NCBI RefSeq assembly: GCF_900177775.1
Contig: NZ_FXWH01000001.1
Location: 558,001-622,000 of the forward strand
Length of the DNA stretch: 64,000 nucleotides
Direction: 5' to 3'
From: Pseudidiomarina planktonica
GTDB lineage: Bacteria > Pseudomonadota > Gammaproteobacteria > Enterobacterales > Alteromonadaceae
Part shown: positions 18,939-28,375 of the stretch, in pieces
Layout of the letters: every line of letters begins with the position of its first letter
Position numbering within the stretch: the stretch's first letter is position 1
Made by a program: the position numbers and the translations under genes
Notes under the pieces: generated by a model
The model's database searches: none
The model's input: only the letters and a program-made list of their open reading frames with translations
What the model was told of the DNA's origin: nothing

Positions 18939-19709
18939 ATGAGCGAGCCGAATCCCCGTTTTAGCGGCGTAAGCCGGGTTTATGGTCAACCACAATTACA
19001 GCGCCTGCAGCAACACCATGTCGCTGTGGTTGGTTTAGGCGGGGTCGGATCCTGGGCAGTGGAAGCGCTGGCGCGCACCGGCATTGGCGCACTTACCTTA
19101 ATTGACCTGGACGATATCTGTTTAACCAATATCAACCGCCAGTTGCCAGCGTTAACCAGTACCGTGGGCCAGTTAAAAACCGAAGTGCTGGCAGCACGGG
19201 TAAAAGACATCAACCCGGACTGTGAAGTACGGATTATTGATGACTTTCTTACCGCCGACAATCTGGAAGCCTGTTTGGGTGAGCCGGTAACTGCGGTGCT
19301 GGATGCCATTGATTCGGTGAACACCAAAGCAGCCCTGATTGCCTGGTGCAAGCGTCGCAAGCTGCCGTTAGTGACTTGTGGTGGTGCGGGCGGGCAGCTC
19401 GACCCCGGCAGTGTAACTATGGCTGACCTGGCCAAAGCTGAGCAAGATCCGCTGCTGGCTAAAGTACGTTCACAGCTGCGTCGTGACTATAACTTCACCA
19501 AGAACCCGAAGCGTAAATTTGGCGTGCAGGCTATTTATTCCACCGAGCAATTGCGTTACCCCACCGGCGACGGCGGCATTAGCATGGCCAAACCTGGTGC
19601 TGGCAGCATGCGCATGGACTGCAGTACCGGCTTTGGTGCCAGCATGATGGTTACTACCACCTTTGCCATGCACGCTGTGGCAGCCTTACTGAAGAAAATT
19701 ACTGCTTAA
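18939..19709 (+). CDS. tcdA: tRNA threonylcarbamoyladenosine dehydratase TcdA (CsdL)
   Basis: An E1-like adenylating enzyme of 256 residues that cyclises t6A37 of tRNAs to ct6A using ATP. The nucleotide-binding motif is VAVVGLGGVGSWAVEALARTGIG, with DLDDICLTNINRQLPA and DAIDSVNTKAALIAWC as in TcdA; KNPKRKFGVQAIYSTE and GSMRMDCSTGFGASMM close the domain. TcdA works with the CsdA-CsdE sulfur-transfer pair, and csdE lies immediately downstream on the opposite strand with a four-base overlap of the ends. A csdA gene is not adjacent. Confidence 0.93.
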   Translation: MSEPNPRFSGVSRVYGQPQLQRLQQHHVAVVGLGGVGSWAVEALARTGIGALTLIDLDDICLTNINRQLPALTSTVGQLKTEVLAARVKDINPDCEVRIIDDFLTADNLEACLGEPVTAVLDAIDSVNTKAALIAWCKRRKLPLVTCGGAGGQLDPGSVTMADLAKAEQDPLLAKVRSQLRRDYNFTKNPKRKFGVQAIYSTEQLRYPTGDGGISMAKPGAGSMRMDCSTGFGASMMVTTTFAMHAVAALLKKITA

Positions 19710-20080
19710 CTGGTAGGCAATACCTGCGCCCGCAATGCCGCCGCTACCTGATACAACCCGTTCGTGCGCGACGGGCTTAAATGTTTGGCTAAACCAATGT
19801 CGGCGAAGTACTGCTGACCGTCGAAGCTGGCAATAGTCTCCGCGCTGCGGCCATCGGTTTGTTCCAGTAACAACGCTAGCAACCCTTTGACAATGCGCGA
19901 TTCGCTGTCCATGCGCACCTGCACCTGTTCAGGGTTGCTGCTATCAACCGCCAACCACACTTTCGCCTCGCAACCCGTTACCTCATGCGCTTTGTCGCGC
20001 AGTTCAGAGGGGTAGGCGGGCATTGACCGAGCTTGTTGCACTAAATATCGAAAACTGTGTTCCCAACTGGAAAAATCCAC
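19706..20080 (-). CDS. csdE: SufE/CsdE family sulfur acceptor
   Basis: A 124-residue SufE-fold protein that accepts persulfide sulfur from a cysteine desulfurase. The acceptor cysteine is Cys37 in HEVTGCEAKVWLAV, corresponding to the GCxSxVW motif. DSESRIVKGLLALLLEQTDGRSAETI and AKHLSPSRTNGLYQVAAALR are typical of the fold. The family name SufE is certain; CsdE is preferred because it is convergent with tcdA, as csdE and tcdA (csdL) adjoin in many gammaproteobacteria, and because no suf operon is visible. Confidence 0.85.
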   Translation of the reverse strand: MDFSSWEHSFRYLVQQARSMPAYPSELRDKAHEVTGCEAKVWLAVDSSNPEQVQVRMDSESRIVKGLLALLLEQTDGRSAETIASFDGQQYFADIGLAKHLSPSRTNGLYQVAAALRAQVLPTS

Positions 20081-20156
20081 GTATCACCCTTTATTAGTAC
20101 ATACTGTTAGTAAGCCATTGTATACGCTCTAAGGCCGAGCGGAAAAGGTTAAGGGC

Positions 20157-20185
20157 TTTACTCTTGTCGGTCAGTTTACGATAAT
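20157..20185 (+). promoter_or_regulatory. candidate sigma-70 promoter of etfBA
   Basis: TTTACT at 20157-20162 and GATAAT at 20180-20185 are separated by 17 bases, about 80 bases before the etfB start. Identified by eye; the -35 box is weak. Confidence 0.4.
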
Positions 20186-20266
20186 GCCCGACTAAAATTC
20201 GCTGTGAGTGTCTTGATATCGGCGTCGCAGAACACAGAATCAAGCAGTTAAAAAAGGAATGACAAC

Positions 20267-21016
20267 ATGAAAGTGCTCGTCGCAGTAAAGCGCGTCATTG
20301 ACTATAACGTCAAAGTACGTGTGAAAGCGGATCAGTCAGATGTTGATCTGGCCAACGTAAAAATGGCGCTAAACCCGTTTTGCGAAATCGCTGTTGAAGA
20401 AGCCGTTCGCTTAAAAGAACAGAACCACGCCGACGAAGTGGTAGTGGTATCTATTGGCCCGAAAGCCGTGCAGGAGCAATTGCGTACCGCACTGGCACTG
20501 GGAGCCGATCGCGCTATTCAGGTTGAAACCGACAGCATGCCTGACTCACTAAGCGTGGCTAAGCTGTTAAAAGAAGTTATCGCCAAAGAAGAACCAGATT
20601 TAGTTATTCTGGGCAAACAGTCCATTGACGCCGACAACAACCAGACCGGCCAAATGCTGGGTGCCTTAACCGGCATGCCACAAGGTACTTTTGCGTCTAA
20701 GCTAGTAGTAGAAGACAGCGCCGTATCTGTTACTCGTGAAGTAGACGGCGGCCTGCAAACCCTGCGGTTGAAACTGCCAGCCATTGTGACTACTGACTTG
20801 CGTTTAAATGAACCACGCTATGCTTCATTGCCAAATATTATGAAAGCCAAGCGCAAGCCGCTGGACGTAATGAGCACTGACGACTTAGGCGTAACCGTAG
20901 GCAGCAAAGTTGAGTTACTAAAAGTAGAAACCCCACCCGAGCGTAGCGCCGGTGTGAAAGTAGCTGATGTTGCTGAGTTGGTAGACAAATTAAAAAATGA
21001 GGCGAAAGTACTATGA
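20267..21016 (+). CDS. etfB: electron transfer flavoprotein beta subunit
   Basis: The 249-residue beta subunit of the heterodimeric electron carrier that takes electrons from acyl-CoA and other dehydrogenases to ETF-ubiquinone oxidoreductase. It starts [20 protein letters not shown], and the ETF beta signature [31 protein letters not shown] is complete; it includes the recognition loop that contacts partner dehydrogenases. AMP-binding features ([18 protein letters not shown]) are also seen. The gene overlaps etfA by four bases. GGAATGA upstream provides the ribosome site. Confidence 0.95.
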   Translation: MKVLVAVKRVIDYNVKVRVKADQSDVDLANVKMALNPFCEIAVEEAVRLKEQNHADEVVVVSIGPKAVQEQLRTALALGADRAIQVETDSMPDSLSVAKLLKEVIAKEEPDLVILGKQSIDADNNQTGQMLGALTGMPQGTFASKLVVEDSAVSVTREVDGGLQTLRLKLPAIVTTDLRLNEPRYASLPNIMKAKRKPLDVMSTDDLGVTVGSKVELLKVETPPERSAGVKVADVAELVDKLKNEAKVL

Positions 21017-21942
21017 GTATTTTAGTAGTTGCCGAACACGACAATAAAGAACTGAACCCAGCCACTCTAAAAACTTTGGCTGCAGCGGTGCAGTTGGGCG
21101 ACGATATTAGCGTATTGGTTGCTGGTGAAAACTGTGCCGGCGTTGCGAACGCCGCCGCACAAGCTGCCAACGTAAGCAAAGTCTTACTGGCTGACAACGC
21201 TGTTTACGGTCATTTCTTAGCGGAAAACTTAGGCGAGTTAGTAGCCAAATTAGCTGCTGACTACGAATACGTGCTGGCACCAGCTACCACTACCGGCAAA
21301 AACTTTATGCCGCGCGTAGCTGCGTTATTAGACGTATCGCAAATTTCCGACATTATGAGCGTAGAAAGTGGCGACACCTTTAAGCGTCCAATTTACGCCG
21401 GTAATGCTATTGCCACCGTGAAATCGTCGGACAGCATTAAAGTTATTACTGTGCGTACCACTGCGTTTGACGCGGTTGCAGCCGAAGGTAGCGACGCGCC
21501 GGTAGAAGACATTGACGACGTATTCAGCAACGACAAAGCCGAGTTCGTAAACGAACAACTGGCCGAGTCAGAACGCCCTGATTTAACCGCAGCAAGCATC
21601 GTTATTTCCGGTGGCCGTGGCATGCAAAACGGCGAAAACTTCAAATTGCTGGAAACTGTGGCCGACAAACTTGGTGCTGCTGTAGGTGCCTCGCGTGCTG
21701 CGGTTGACGCCGGCTTCGTACCGAACGACATGCAAGTAGGTCAAACCGGTAAAATTGTAGCCCCTGAGCTATACATTGCGGTTGGTATTAGTGGTGCTAT
21801 CCAGCATTTGGCCGGTATGAAAGACTCCAAAGTCATTGTTGCTATTAATAAAGACGAAGAAGCACCGATCTTCCAGGTGGCTGATTACGGTCTGGTAGCC
21901 GACTTATTTGATGTTTTACCGGAGTTAGAAAAAGCTCTGTAA
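21013..21942 (+). CDS. etfA: electron transfer flavoprotein alpha subunit
   Basis: The 309-residue FAD-binding subunit of ETF. The N-terminal domain starts [21 protein letters not shown]; the C-terminal FAD domain has [83 protein letters not shown] and [10 protein letters not shown], all characteristic. Translation is coupled to etfB through an ATGA overlap. A REP palindrome follows the stop codon by about 30 bases and could protect or end the transcript. Confidence 0.95.
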   Translation: MSILVVAEHDNKELNPATLKTLAAAVQLGDDISVLVAGENCAGVANAAAQAANVSKVLLADNAVYGHFLAENLGELVAKLAADYEYVLAPATTTGKNFMPRVAALLDVSQISDIMSVESGDTFKRPIYAGNAIATVKSSDSIKVITVRTTAFDAVAAEGSDAPVEDIDDVFSNDKAEFVNEQLAESERPDLTAASIVISGGRGMQNGENFKLLETVADKLGAAVGASRAAVDAGFVPNDMQVGQTGKIVAPELYIAVGISGAIQHLAGMKDSKVIVAINKDEEAPIFQVADYGLVADLFDVLPELEKAL

Positions 21943-21972
21943 GCTTTACCCTCCCCATTAGTGCACCCTTTA

Positions 21973-21999
21973 GTAGCCTGACCTAACCCGTCAGGCTAC
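21973..21999. repeat. REP-type palindrome downstream of etfA
   Basis: A 27-base near-perfect hairpin: GTAGCCTGAC, a seven-base loop, then GTCAGGCTAC. Both feet carry GTAG/CTAC, the tetranucleotide recognised by REP-associated tyrosine transposases (TnpA-REP/RAYT) in other gammaproteobacteria. It is the simplest member of the family seen at 24074, 27888, 31756 and within gspI, gspH and gspJ. No T-run follows, so a terminator role is less likely than a REP. Confidence 0.8.
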
Positions 22000-22186
22000 T
22001 AACATAATTCGATCTTTTCTCTACCAACTACTTGCATAATTCCAACTCATCGGACATGATTCAATGCATATCCGTCGGACACGACCTGTTGGGGTGCAAG
22101 TTTTTCACCTAATTTTTAACAAAATGACGTGACAACCTGCGCAGGAATTACCCGGCTAATACGCTCTCAGGATTAGGTGGCTAACA

Positions 22187-24022
22187 ATGAAAAGAAGAAC
22201 AACTATGCTAAAAAAACTACCTCTTGCTTCAGCCATAGCGCTAAGCCTTGCAAGTACAGCAACACAAGCAGCAGAATTTGACGTTGGTGATTTCCGCGTA
22301 AAATTTGACTCTATTGTTTCCTATGGTGCCGCATGGCGCATGGAAGACCCAGACCTACGTGTTATCCATCCAGGTAACCGTGAAGGTGGCATGGGTCAGT
22401 CAGGCGTTGCCGACGACGGTAACCTGAACTTTGATAAAGGCGATTTAGTTACGTCGGTATTCAAAGGTGTACATGACTTATCTATCGACGGTGGCGACTT
22501 TGGTGCCTTCGTTCGTTTCAAATACTGGTATGACTACGTGCTTGAAGAAGAAGAAATGGCGCACGGTCACACCGGTAATAACTACTTTCCAGACGTAACT
22601 CTGAACGCCGACGACCTGAACGATTTTGCTAAAGGCAGCGGCATCGAGTTACTTGATGCTTTCGTTTACAGCTATTTTGACTTAGGCGATATGCCGGTTA
22701 GCTTACGGGTTGGTCGTCAGGTATTAAGCTGGGGTGAAAGTACCTTTATCTTCAACGGCATTAACGCCATTAACCCAATTGACGTGAACGCTGTTCGCCG
22801 TCCGGGTGTTGAAATTAAAGAAGCATTACTGCCAGTTGGCATGATTAGCGCCAACATTGGTCTAACGACTAACTTAAGCTTAGACACTTTCTATCAGTAC
22901 GAGTGGGACAACACCAAAGTTGATGGTTGTGGTACCTTCTTCTCTACAGTAGACATCATTGGTGGTCCGGGCTGTAACAAAGTTACTCTGAACCCACAAT
23001 TAGTAGCTACTGACCCAAGTTCTTCGTTAAGTGACCGTGAATCATATGAATTCGGTACTTATCTGGATCGTCGCCCTGACTTACTGCCAGATGACGGCGG
23101 TCAGTACGGTGCAAGCTTGCGTTATTACTCCACTGATTTAGACGTGGAATTCGGTTTGTACTACATGAACATTCATCAGCAAACTCCGCTGATTGGTGCT
23201 TATAACTGGCGCGTGCAGCCAAGCCCTTCCTACAGCCACCCAGATGGCTTACCGGTAGCTGGCCCTGACTACGTGCTGGAGTATCCGGAAGATAACAAGA
23301 TTATGGGTGCTAGCTTCAGTACTAACGTTGGCCTGTGGTCAGTTGGTGGTGAAATCAGCTTCCGTCCTGATCATCCGGTGCAAATTAACACCACGGAAAT
23401 CCTTACTGCTGGCTTACGTGCCGGCGTACCAAGTACCTTCGCCGACCGCTTAGAGCGTGACGAAGAAGGTAACTGGACCAACTTAGACGCATTGCTGTCT
23501 GGTTATGACGAGCTTGATATTACTCAGGGTCAAATTACCGGTATTCGCTTCATCGACAACGTGTTGGGTGCAAACCGCCTAACCTTTATCAGTGAAGTGG
23601 CTATGAGCACAGTAAGCAGCCTGCCAAGCCTGGACGAACAGCGTTATGGTCGTAACCCGGTATATGGCAAGTGCTTCACTGAAGCTGATTCAGCTGCCTT
23701 AGGCGGCGCAGTACCTGCAGGTAACTGTGAAGGTTTCGTAACTTCTAGCTCCTGGGGTTACCGCATCCGCGCTGCTCTTGATTACAGCAGCGCCATTGCA
23801 GGCTGGAACTTAACACCAAACCTGGCTTGGTCTCACGACGTAGACGGGTACTCTGCTAACACCAACTTTATCGAAGGTCGTAAAACCTTAGGTTTAAGTC
23901 TGGATGCAGACTACCAGAGCAAGTACAAAGTGTCCTTGGGTTATACCACTTCAACAGGTGCTGATTACGACGTTGCAGAAGATCGCGACTTTGCATCCGT
24001 AAGCTTTAGCTACTCGTTCTAA
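22187..24022 (+). CDS. DUF1302 family outer-membrane protein
   Basis: A 611-residue protein with an export signal (hydrophobic core LPLASAIALSLASTATQA, cleavage before AEFDVG) and long alternating strands ending in an aromatic C-terminus (ASVSFSYSF) as in outer-membrane barrels. The blocks DSIVSYGAAWR, GRQVLSWGESTFIFNGINAINPIDVNAVRRPG and EFGLYYMNIHQQTPLIG identify the DUF1302 family. AGGTGG at 22175-22180 supports the ATG at 22187; an ATG at 22205 is an alternative. DUF1302 genes often pair with a DUF1329 lipoprotein gene in lipid or hydrocarbon-linked clusters, but none is here. Function unknown. Confidence 0.82.
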   Translation: MKRRTTMLKKLPLASAIALSLASTATQAAEFDVGDFRVKFDSIVSYGAAWRMEDPDLRVIHPGNREGGMGQSGVADDGNLNFDKGDLVTSVFKGVHDLSIDGGDFGAFVRFKYWYDYVLEEEEMAHGHTGNNYFPDVTLNADDLNDFAKGSGIELLDAFVYSYFDLGDMPVSLRVGRQVLSWGESTFIFNGINAINPIDVNAVRRPGVEIKEALLPVGMISANIGLTTNLSLDTFYQYEWDNTKVDGCGTFFSTVDIIGGPGCNKVTLNPQLVATDPSSSLSDRESYEFGTYLDRRPDLLPDDGGQYGASLRYYSTDLDVEFGLYYMNIHQQTPLIGAYNWRVQPSPSYSHPDGLPVAGPDYVLEYPEDNKIMGASFSTNVGLWSVGGEISFRPDHPVQINTTEILTAGLRAGVPSTFADRLERDEEGNWTNLDALLSGYDELDITQGQITGIRFIDNVLGANRLTFISEVAMSTVSSLPSLDEQRYGRNPVYGKCFTEADSAALGGAVPAGNCEGFVTSSSWGYRIRAALDYSSAIAGWNLTPNLAWSHDVDGYSANTNFIEGRKTLGLSLDADYQSKYKVSLGYTTSTGADYDVAEDRDFASVSFSYSF

Positions 24023-24037
24023 GCGCTTAGCTAGCAG

Positions 24038-24066
24038 AAAAAACCCGCCTCGGCGGGTTTTTTTAT
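24038..24066 (+). terminator. rho-independent terminator after the DUF1302 gene
   Basis: The stem AAACCCGCC / GGCGGGTTT with a short loop (TC) is followed by a run of T residues, 16 bases after the stop codon. Confidence 0.92.
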
Positions 24067-24073
24067 GCCCGCT

Positions 24074-24164
24074 GTAGCCTGACGTTCCACGTCAGGGCCG
24101 ATCCTGCCGAAACAACCAATTGCTATGGATTACAAATCGCACCTGACGTAAAACGTCAGGTTAC
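24074..24164. repeat. REPIN-like REP doublet, intergenic
   Basis: Two inverted REP palindromes: 24074-24096 (GTAG, then CCTGACGTTCCACGTCAGG) and 24142-24164 (CCTGACGTAAAACGTCAGG, then TTAC, a one-base change from CTAC). The 45 bases between them contain CGATCCTGCC, also found inside the gsp repeat units. It lies between the DUF1302 terminator and the S9 peptidase promoter region, a typical intergenic site. Confidence 0.8.
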
Positions 24165-24297
24165 CAAAAACCGCTGGTCGTGAAAAAGCGGGGCGATTGT
24201 CGCAGTTCCGTTGCACAGGTGGAATGCTCAGACTAAGCTGTTGAAACTAATAATGTAAAAAAATAGAAAATTAACAGTCCATGACGAGGGAACCACA

Positions 24298-26334
24298 ATG
24301 AAGCGATTATTAGCCTCCACGGCTTTGTTGGTATTGTCGGGAACGGCAATGGCAGCAGACAAGCATAATGAATTTACCTTAGCCGACGTGTTTGAGTTGG
24401 AGTACGCATCACAGCCAACTATTCATCCTAGCGGCGATACCACCATATTCGTGCGCAACTTCATGGACAAAATGAGCGATCGTAAGCTCGGCAATCTATG
24501 GTCAGTTGACGACAACGGCAACGTGCGTCCGGTTACTGTAGGTAACCACAGCGACCATTCACCGGTATGGTCACCCGATGGCAGCAAACTGGCGTTTGTG
24601 TCATCGCGTTCAGGTAGCCCGCAAATTCACATGCTATGGCAAGACACCCAAAAGCATGCCCCTATTACGCGCTTAAATGGCAGTCCATCTAACTTAAGCT
24701 GGTCACCGAACGGCGAATGGTTGGCATTTACCATGTTCACCAAGCAGCCTGAGTCAGCTCCAGTAAGCTTACCGGGTAAACCAGAGGGTGCCGACTGGGC
24801 CGACCCTGCTATTTATATTGATAAAGACAACTACCGTTTTGACGGCGGTGGTTATGCTCGCGAAGGTTATCAGCAAATTTATATCATGCCAGCCAGCGGT
24901 GGTACGCCACGTCAGCTAACGCAAGACGACTACAACCATGGCGGCACGTTAAGCTGGTCAGGTAACGGCGAGCACATTTACTTCTCAGGCAACCTTCGTG
25001 AAGACGCTTTCGAGCAGCCAACGAACTCAGAGCTCTATTCTGTGAATGTTCGTGACGGCGACGTGAAGCAAATTACTGACCGCGTTGGCCCTGACAGCAA
25101 TCCGGTAGTATCACCGGACGGTAAGAAAATCGCCTGGTTGGGTTTTGACGACAAGTACCTAAGCTATCAGACCACGCGTTTGTACGTTATGGATGCTGAC
25201 GGCGATAACGCCCGTGTACTGACTGACGATCTGGATAACAGCGTAAACGACATCCAGTGGTCAGCCGACAGCAACGGCTTGTACCTGTCGTACGACAGCG
25301 AAGGCGAAGGTTACATTGCTTACCAAAGCTTACGCGGCAAGCGTACTCAGGTAGTGAATAACTTAGGTGGTCTGGCTTATTCACGCCCATACAGCGGTGG
25401 CGCTTTCTCGGTTGCCAATGACAACACTATTGCGTACACAGTGGCGAACACCCAGCGTCCGGCTGAACTGGCTATCCATAAAGGCAAAAAAGCCACTCAG
25501 GTAACCAACCTGAACGACGATCTGTTTGCTCACAAAACCTTAGGTAAAGTGGAAGAAATCTGGTACGAATCCAGCCACGACGGTAAGAAAATCCAAGGTT
25601 GGATAGTGTATCCGCCAAACTATGATGCTTCGAAAAAGTATCCGTTGATACTGGAAATTCATGGTGGCCCGCATACCGCGTACGCACCAAGCTTCGCAGC
25701 TGAAGTGCAACTGTTCGCTCAGGCTGGTTACGTAGTGCTGTACACCAACCCTCGCGGCAGCACCAGCTATGGCGCTGATTTCGCGCAAGAGATTCACCAC
25801 AACTACCCAAGTGAAGACTACAACGACTTAATGGACGGCGTTGACGCTGTTATTGAGAAAGGCATTATTGATGAAGATCAGTTATATGTAACCGGTGGTA
25901 GCGGCGGTGGTGTATTAACGGCCTGGATTGTCGGCCATACCGATCGTTTCCGCGCAGCGGTAGTGGCTAAGCCGGTAATTAACTGGTATAGCTTTGTGTT
26001 AACCGCTGATGCTTACAACTTCTTCTACAAATATTGGTTCCCTGGTCTGCCGTGGGAGAACATGGAACATTACATGAAGTATTCACCTATCAGCTATGTA
26101 GGCAACGTAACTACGCCAACTATGCTATTAACCGGTGAAGCAGATTACCGCACGCCAATGTCAGAATCTGAGCAATATTATCAGGCGCTGAAACTGGCTG
26201 GCGTAGAAACTGCAATGGTGCGTGTACCTGGCTCAGGCCATGGTATTTACTCGCGGCCAAGTAACTTAATGGCGAAAGTTGCCTACATTTTACATTGGTT
26301 CGAGAAGCACAAAGAAACTTCAAGCGACGAGTAG
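24298..26334 (+). CDS. secreted S9-family prolyl oligopeptidase-type peptidase
   Basis: A 678-residue exported peptidase. The signal peptide is MKRLLASTALLVLSGTAMA. Residues of about 40-390 form a beta-propeller of PD40/WD40-like repeats (HSPVWSPDGSKLAFVSSRSG, LSWSPNGEWLAF, NPVVSPDGKKIAW). The alpha/beta-hydrolase domain holds the catalytic triad Ser535 (TGGSGGGVL), Asp616 (GEADYRTP) and His648 (GSGHGIY). Relatives are dipeptidyl- or acylaminoacyl-peptidases that degrade peptides in the periplasm; the precise specificity is not readable. It seems to be transcribed alone. Confidence 0.88.
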   Translation: MKRLLASTALLVLSGTAMAADKHNEFTLADVFELEYASQPTIHPSGDTTIFVRNFMDKMSDRKLGNLWSVDDNGNVRPVTVGNHSDHSPVWSPDGSKLAFVSSRSGSPQIHMLWQDTQKHAPITRLNGSPSNLSWSPNGEWLAFTMFTKQPESAPVSLPGKPEGADWADPAIYIDKDNYRFDGGGYAREGYQQIYIMPASGGTPRQLTQDDYNHGGTLSWSGNGEHIYFSGNLREDAFEQPTNSELYSVNVRDGDVKQITDRVGPDSNPVVSPDGKKIAWLGFDDKYLSYQTTRLYVMDADGDNARVLTDDLDNSVNDIQWSADSNGLYLSYDSEGEGYIAYQSLRGKRTQVVNNLGGLAYSRPYSGGAFSVANDNTIAYTVANTQRPAELAIHKGKKATQVTNLNDDLFAHKTLGKVEEIWYESSHDGKKIQGWIVYPPNYDASKKYPLILEIHGGPHTAYAPSFAAEVQLFAQAGYVVLYTNPRGSTSYGADFAQEIHHNYPSEDYNDLMDGVDAVIEKGIIDEDQLYVTGGSGGGVLTAWIVGHTDRFRAAVVAKPVINWYSFVLTADAYNFFYKYWFPGLPWENMEHYMKYSPISYVGNVTTPTMLLTGEADYRTPMSESEQYYQALKLAGVETAMVRVPGSGHGIYSRPSNLMAKVAYILHWFEKHKETSSDE

Positions 26335-26358
26335 GAAAGGCCGCAGCCGTCTCCGGGG

Positions 26359-27147
26359 TTAGCCCTCGGAGCGGCTGATATCGTCACCGCGCTTACGCCG
26401 GTACTCACGTTCGTACAGCTTGGCTTCAGTCAGGAAAAAGTGAAACGCATCAATATTGGCTTTAATAAATCCCCGCCAACCCGACCAAATCATTTGCCTT
26501 CCTAAGTAGAACTTCAAAAACATTAACGGATAAATCAGTAACAACCGAGGCAGGCTACAACCGCGACCTTGCTCTTCCCGCTGCTTGGCTTTTAACAGTG
26601 AATAGGTGTTCAGCTTGTCCATATAACCGTGGGCCGAGTCATAGCCATAATGTTTAAATCGAATCGGCAATTCAGCTAATGGCGGTTCTACTTCAATATG
26701 CTCGTGTACCAGTACAGCAGTATTCATGTGCGCTTTGTCTTTACGATACACCCGGCGATATTTATGGTGCCGTGCCGCACGCAAGCTATGCCCCATAAAA
26801 ATGTCGTCATGCGCCACCCAAATACCGTTAATGTCACCCTGGGCAATACGCTGCTGAATCATTTCAAAGCCGCCCGGTGGCAGCACTTCATCACCATCCA
26901 GGTTAATCACCCAATTGTGGGTGCATTGCTCTAGCGCAAAGGCTTTTTGTTTGGAATAGCCCGGCCAGTCGTTGTGAATAATGCGGGCGCCGTGGCGTTT
27001 GGCAATTTCCAGCGTGTCATCAGTTGAGCCGGAATCCACCACCACGATTTCATCCACACCGCGCACACTTTCGAGTACTTCATCTAAATAGCGACCCTCG
27101 TTCAGTGTGATCACAAAACAACTGATTTTGGGAATTTCGTTCTGCAT
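26359..27147 (-). CDS. family 2 glycosyltransferase, WaaE/KdtX-like
   Basis: A 262-residue GT-A glycosyltransferase. The start at 27147 ([21 protein letters not shown]) is preferred because GAGG lies about six bases upstream; the longer frame to 27330 would cover the ung promoter and start. Motifs are [22 protein letters not shown] and the metal-binding [19 protein letters not shown] and HPIDVHEHIEV-like blocks (here [16 protein letters not shown] and [10 protein letters not shown]) match the family that adds a core sugar to lipopolysaccharide. A membrane-associated stretch ([15 protein letters not shown]) lies near the C-terminus. The acceptor is unknown. Confidence 0.82.
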   Translation of the reverse strand: MQNEIPKISCFVITLNEGRYLDEVLESVRGVDEIVVVDSGSTDDTLEIAKRHGARIIHNDWPGYSKQKAFALEQCTHNWVINLDGDEVLPPGGFEMIQQRIAQGDINGIWVAHDDIFMGHSLRAARHHKYRRVYRKDKAHMNTAVLVHEHIEVEPPLAELPIRFKHYGYDSAHGYMDKLNTYSLLKAKQREEQGRGCSLPRLLLIYPLMFLKFYLGRQMIWSGWRGFIKANIDAFHFFLTEAKLYEREYRRKRGDDISRSEG

Positions 27148-27209
27148 GTAAAGCCTCGTTTGTTGCTGCCGCGGTTGCATGTAAAATGGTACACCAAATA
27201 TCAATAATA

Positions 27210-27875
27210 ATGGATACGAATATGCAAAGCTGGCGCGACGCCCTGGCTGCGGAAAAGCAGCAGCCCTATTTTCAGCAACTGATAAGCCGGGTGCAGTCTG
27301 CCAGAGCCGAAGGTGTGGTGGTGTATCCACCCGCAGCAGATGTATTCAATGCCTTTAAACTTACCGAACTAGGTGACGTAAAAGTGGTGATACTGGGGCA
27401 GGACCCATACCACGGCCCGGGGCAGGCACATGGTCTGTGTTTTTCGGTACCGCTGGGTATCAAGCCGCCGCCGTCGTTGAAGAACATCTACAAAGCCCTG
27501 CAGCATGATTATCCCGACTATCAGGTGCCCGATCATGGTTGCTTAGAGCACTGGGCCGAGCAGGGCGTGTTCTTGCTGAATACCGTGTTAACCGTTGAGC
27601 AGGGCAAAGCGCATTCACACGCAGGCTGGGGCTGGGAACAGTTTACCGACACGGTTATTGCAGAAATTAATGAGCGCTTACAGGGCGTGGTGTTTTTACT
27701 CTGGGGTTCGCATGCGCAAAAGAAAGCCGCTCGGGTAGATGCGAGCAAGCATGATGTATTAACCGCCGTGCACCCCTCGCCGTTGTCGGCGCATCGAGGC
27801 TTTTTAACCTGTGGCCATTTTCGCGCGGCGAACGAAGCACTGGCCGCTCAGGGCAAGCAGCCGATAGCTTGGTAA
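27210..27875 (+). CDS. ung: uracil-DNA glycosylase
   Basis: Family-1 UDG, which removes uracil from DNA. The catalytic water-activating motif [18 protein letters not shown], the [11 protein letters not shown] block and the [11 protein letters not shown] loop are complete. The length is about 221 residues (E. coli 229). The start is not certain: ATGs at 27186, 27210 and 27222 are in frame; 27222 ([17 protein letters not shown]) aligns best with enteric UDG, while 27210 is given here. It is divergent from the glycosyltransferase gene. A REP element follows the stop codon. Confidence 0.93.
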   Translation: MDTNMQSWRDALAAEKQQPYFQQLISRVQSARAEGVVVYPPAADVFNAFKLTELGDVKVVILGQDPYHGPGQAHGLCFSVPLGIKPPPSLKNIYKALQHDYPDYQVPDHGCLEHWAEQGVFLLNTVLTVEQGKAHSHAGWGWEQFTDTVIAEINERLQGVVFLLWGSHAQKKAARVDASKHDVLTAVHPSPLSAHRGFLTCGHFRAANEALAAQGKQPIAW

Positions 27876-27887
27876 CGATTTTTCGGT

Positions 27888-27910
27888 GTAGCCTGCGGTT
27901 CCACCGCAGG
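27888..27910. repeat. REP palindrome, left half of a degraded doublet
   Basis: GTAG followed by CCTGCGGTTCCACCGCAGG. The bases after it (TGCGATCCTGCC, then ATTTTGTCCG and CGACAGCACC) match the interior of the units inside gspH, but no right-hand palindrome follows. The unit appears truncated where the 3' end of the DUF3545 gene begins. Confidence 0.8.
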
Positions 27911-27972
27911 TGCGATCCTGCCAGCGACGATTTTGTCCGCTACGACAGCACCCTTGCCGTAAAACCGTTAGC

Positions 27973-28143
27973 TTAGAAATCCATTTCTTCTAAATCAACA
28001 TCCAACCCAAAGTCCATTTCCTGAAGTTCCTGACGAAGGCGATACTTTTCCTTAATCGCTTCAATTTCACGCCATTTGCGTTTGCTATTGCGCGACTTGT
28101 CAGACTTATCGTTCACAACACTTAGCTCTTCTGAATGATCCAT
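27973..28143 (-). CDS. DUF3545 family small protein
   Basis: A 56-residue protein read from the ATG at 28143 (MDHSEELSVVNDKSDKS), with GAGGG seven bases upstream on the minus strand. The core SKRKWREIEAIKEKYRLRQELQEMD is the hallmark of the DUF3545 family of Vibrio, Shewanella and Alteromonas, and the C-terminus is acidic (LDVDLEEMDF). It is predicted helical and soluble. No function is known. It is a single-gene unit between ung and suhB, with its 3' end next to a decayed REP unit. Confidence 0.8.
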   Translation of the reverse strand: MDHSEELSVVNDKSDKSRNSKRKWREIEAIKEKYRLRQELQEMDFGLDVDLEEMDF

Positions 28144-28375
28144 CAAAAATCCCTCATGTTGGCTATTTATTATTGTTTAGCGCGAGTTTTAAATATCATA
28201 TACAGCGCAATATTAAAACTATTTTGTTGCGTTATTGTGACATTTATTGGTTAAGTTTGTGATAAAACGCCCGCCAGCTAAGCGTTTCGCGGCCTGTAGC
28301 GCGGCTTTACCTTTGTGGCGATATCTCCTATAATCCGCGCCCAGAAAACGTTCTTTCACAGCACAGGTATTTGGT

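Noticed and set aside
21973-21999. Terminator after etfA
   Set aside because: The hairpin has no T-run and carries GTAG/CTAC feet, so it is better read as a REP element.
27148-27330. N-terminal extension of the glycosyltransferase
   Set aside because: It would overlap the ung start region on the other strand, and the ATG at 27147 has a good ribosome site and aligns with the family start.
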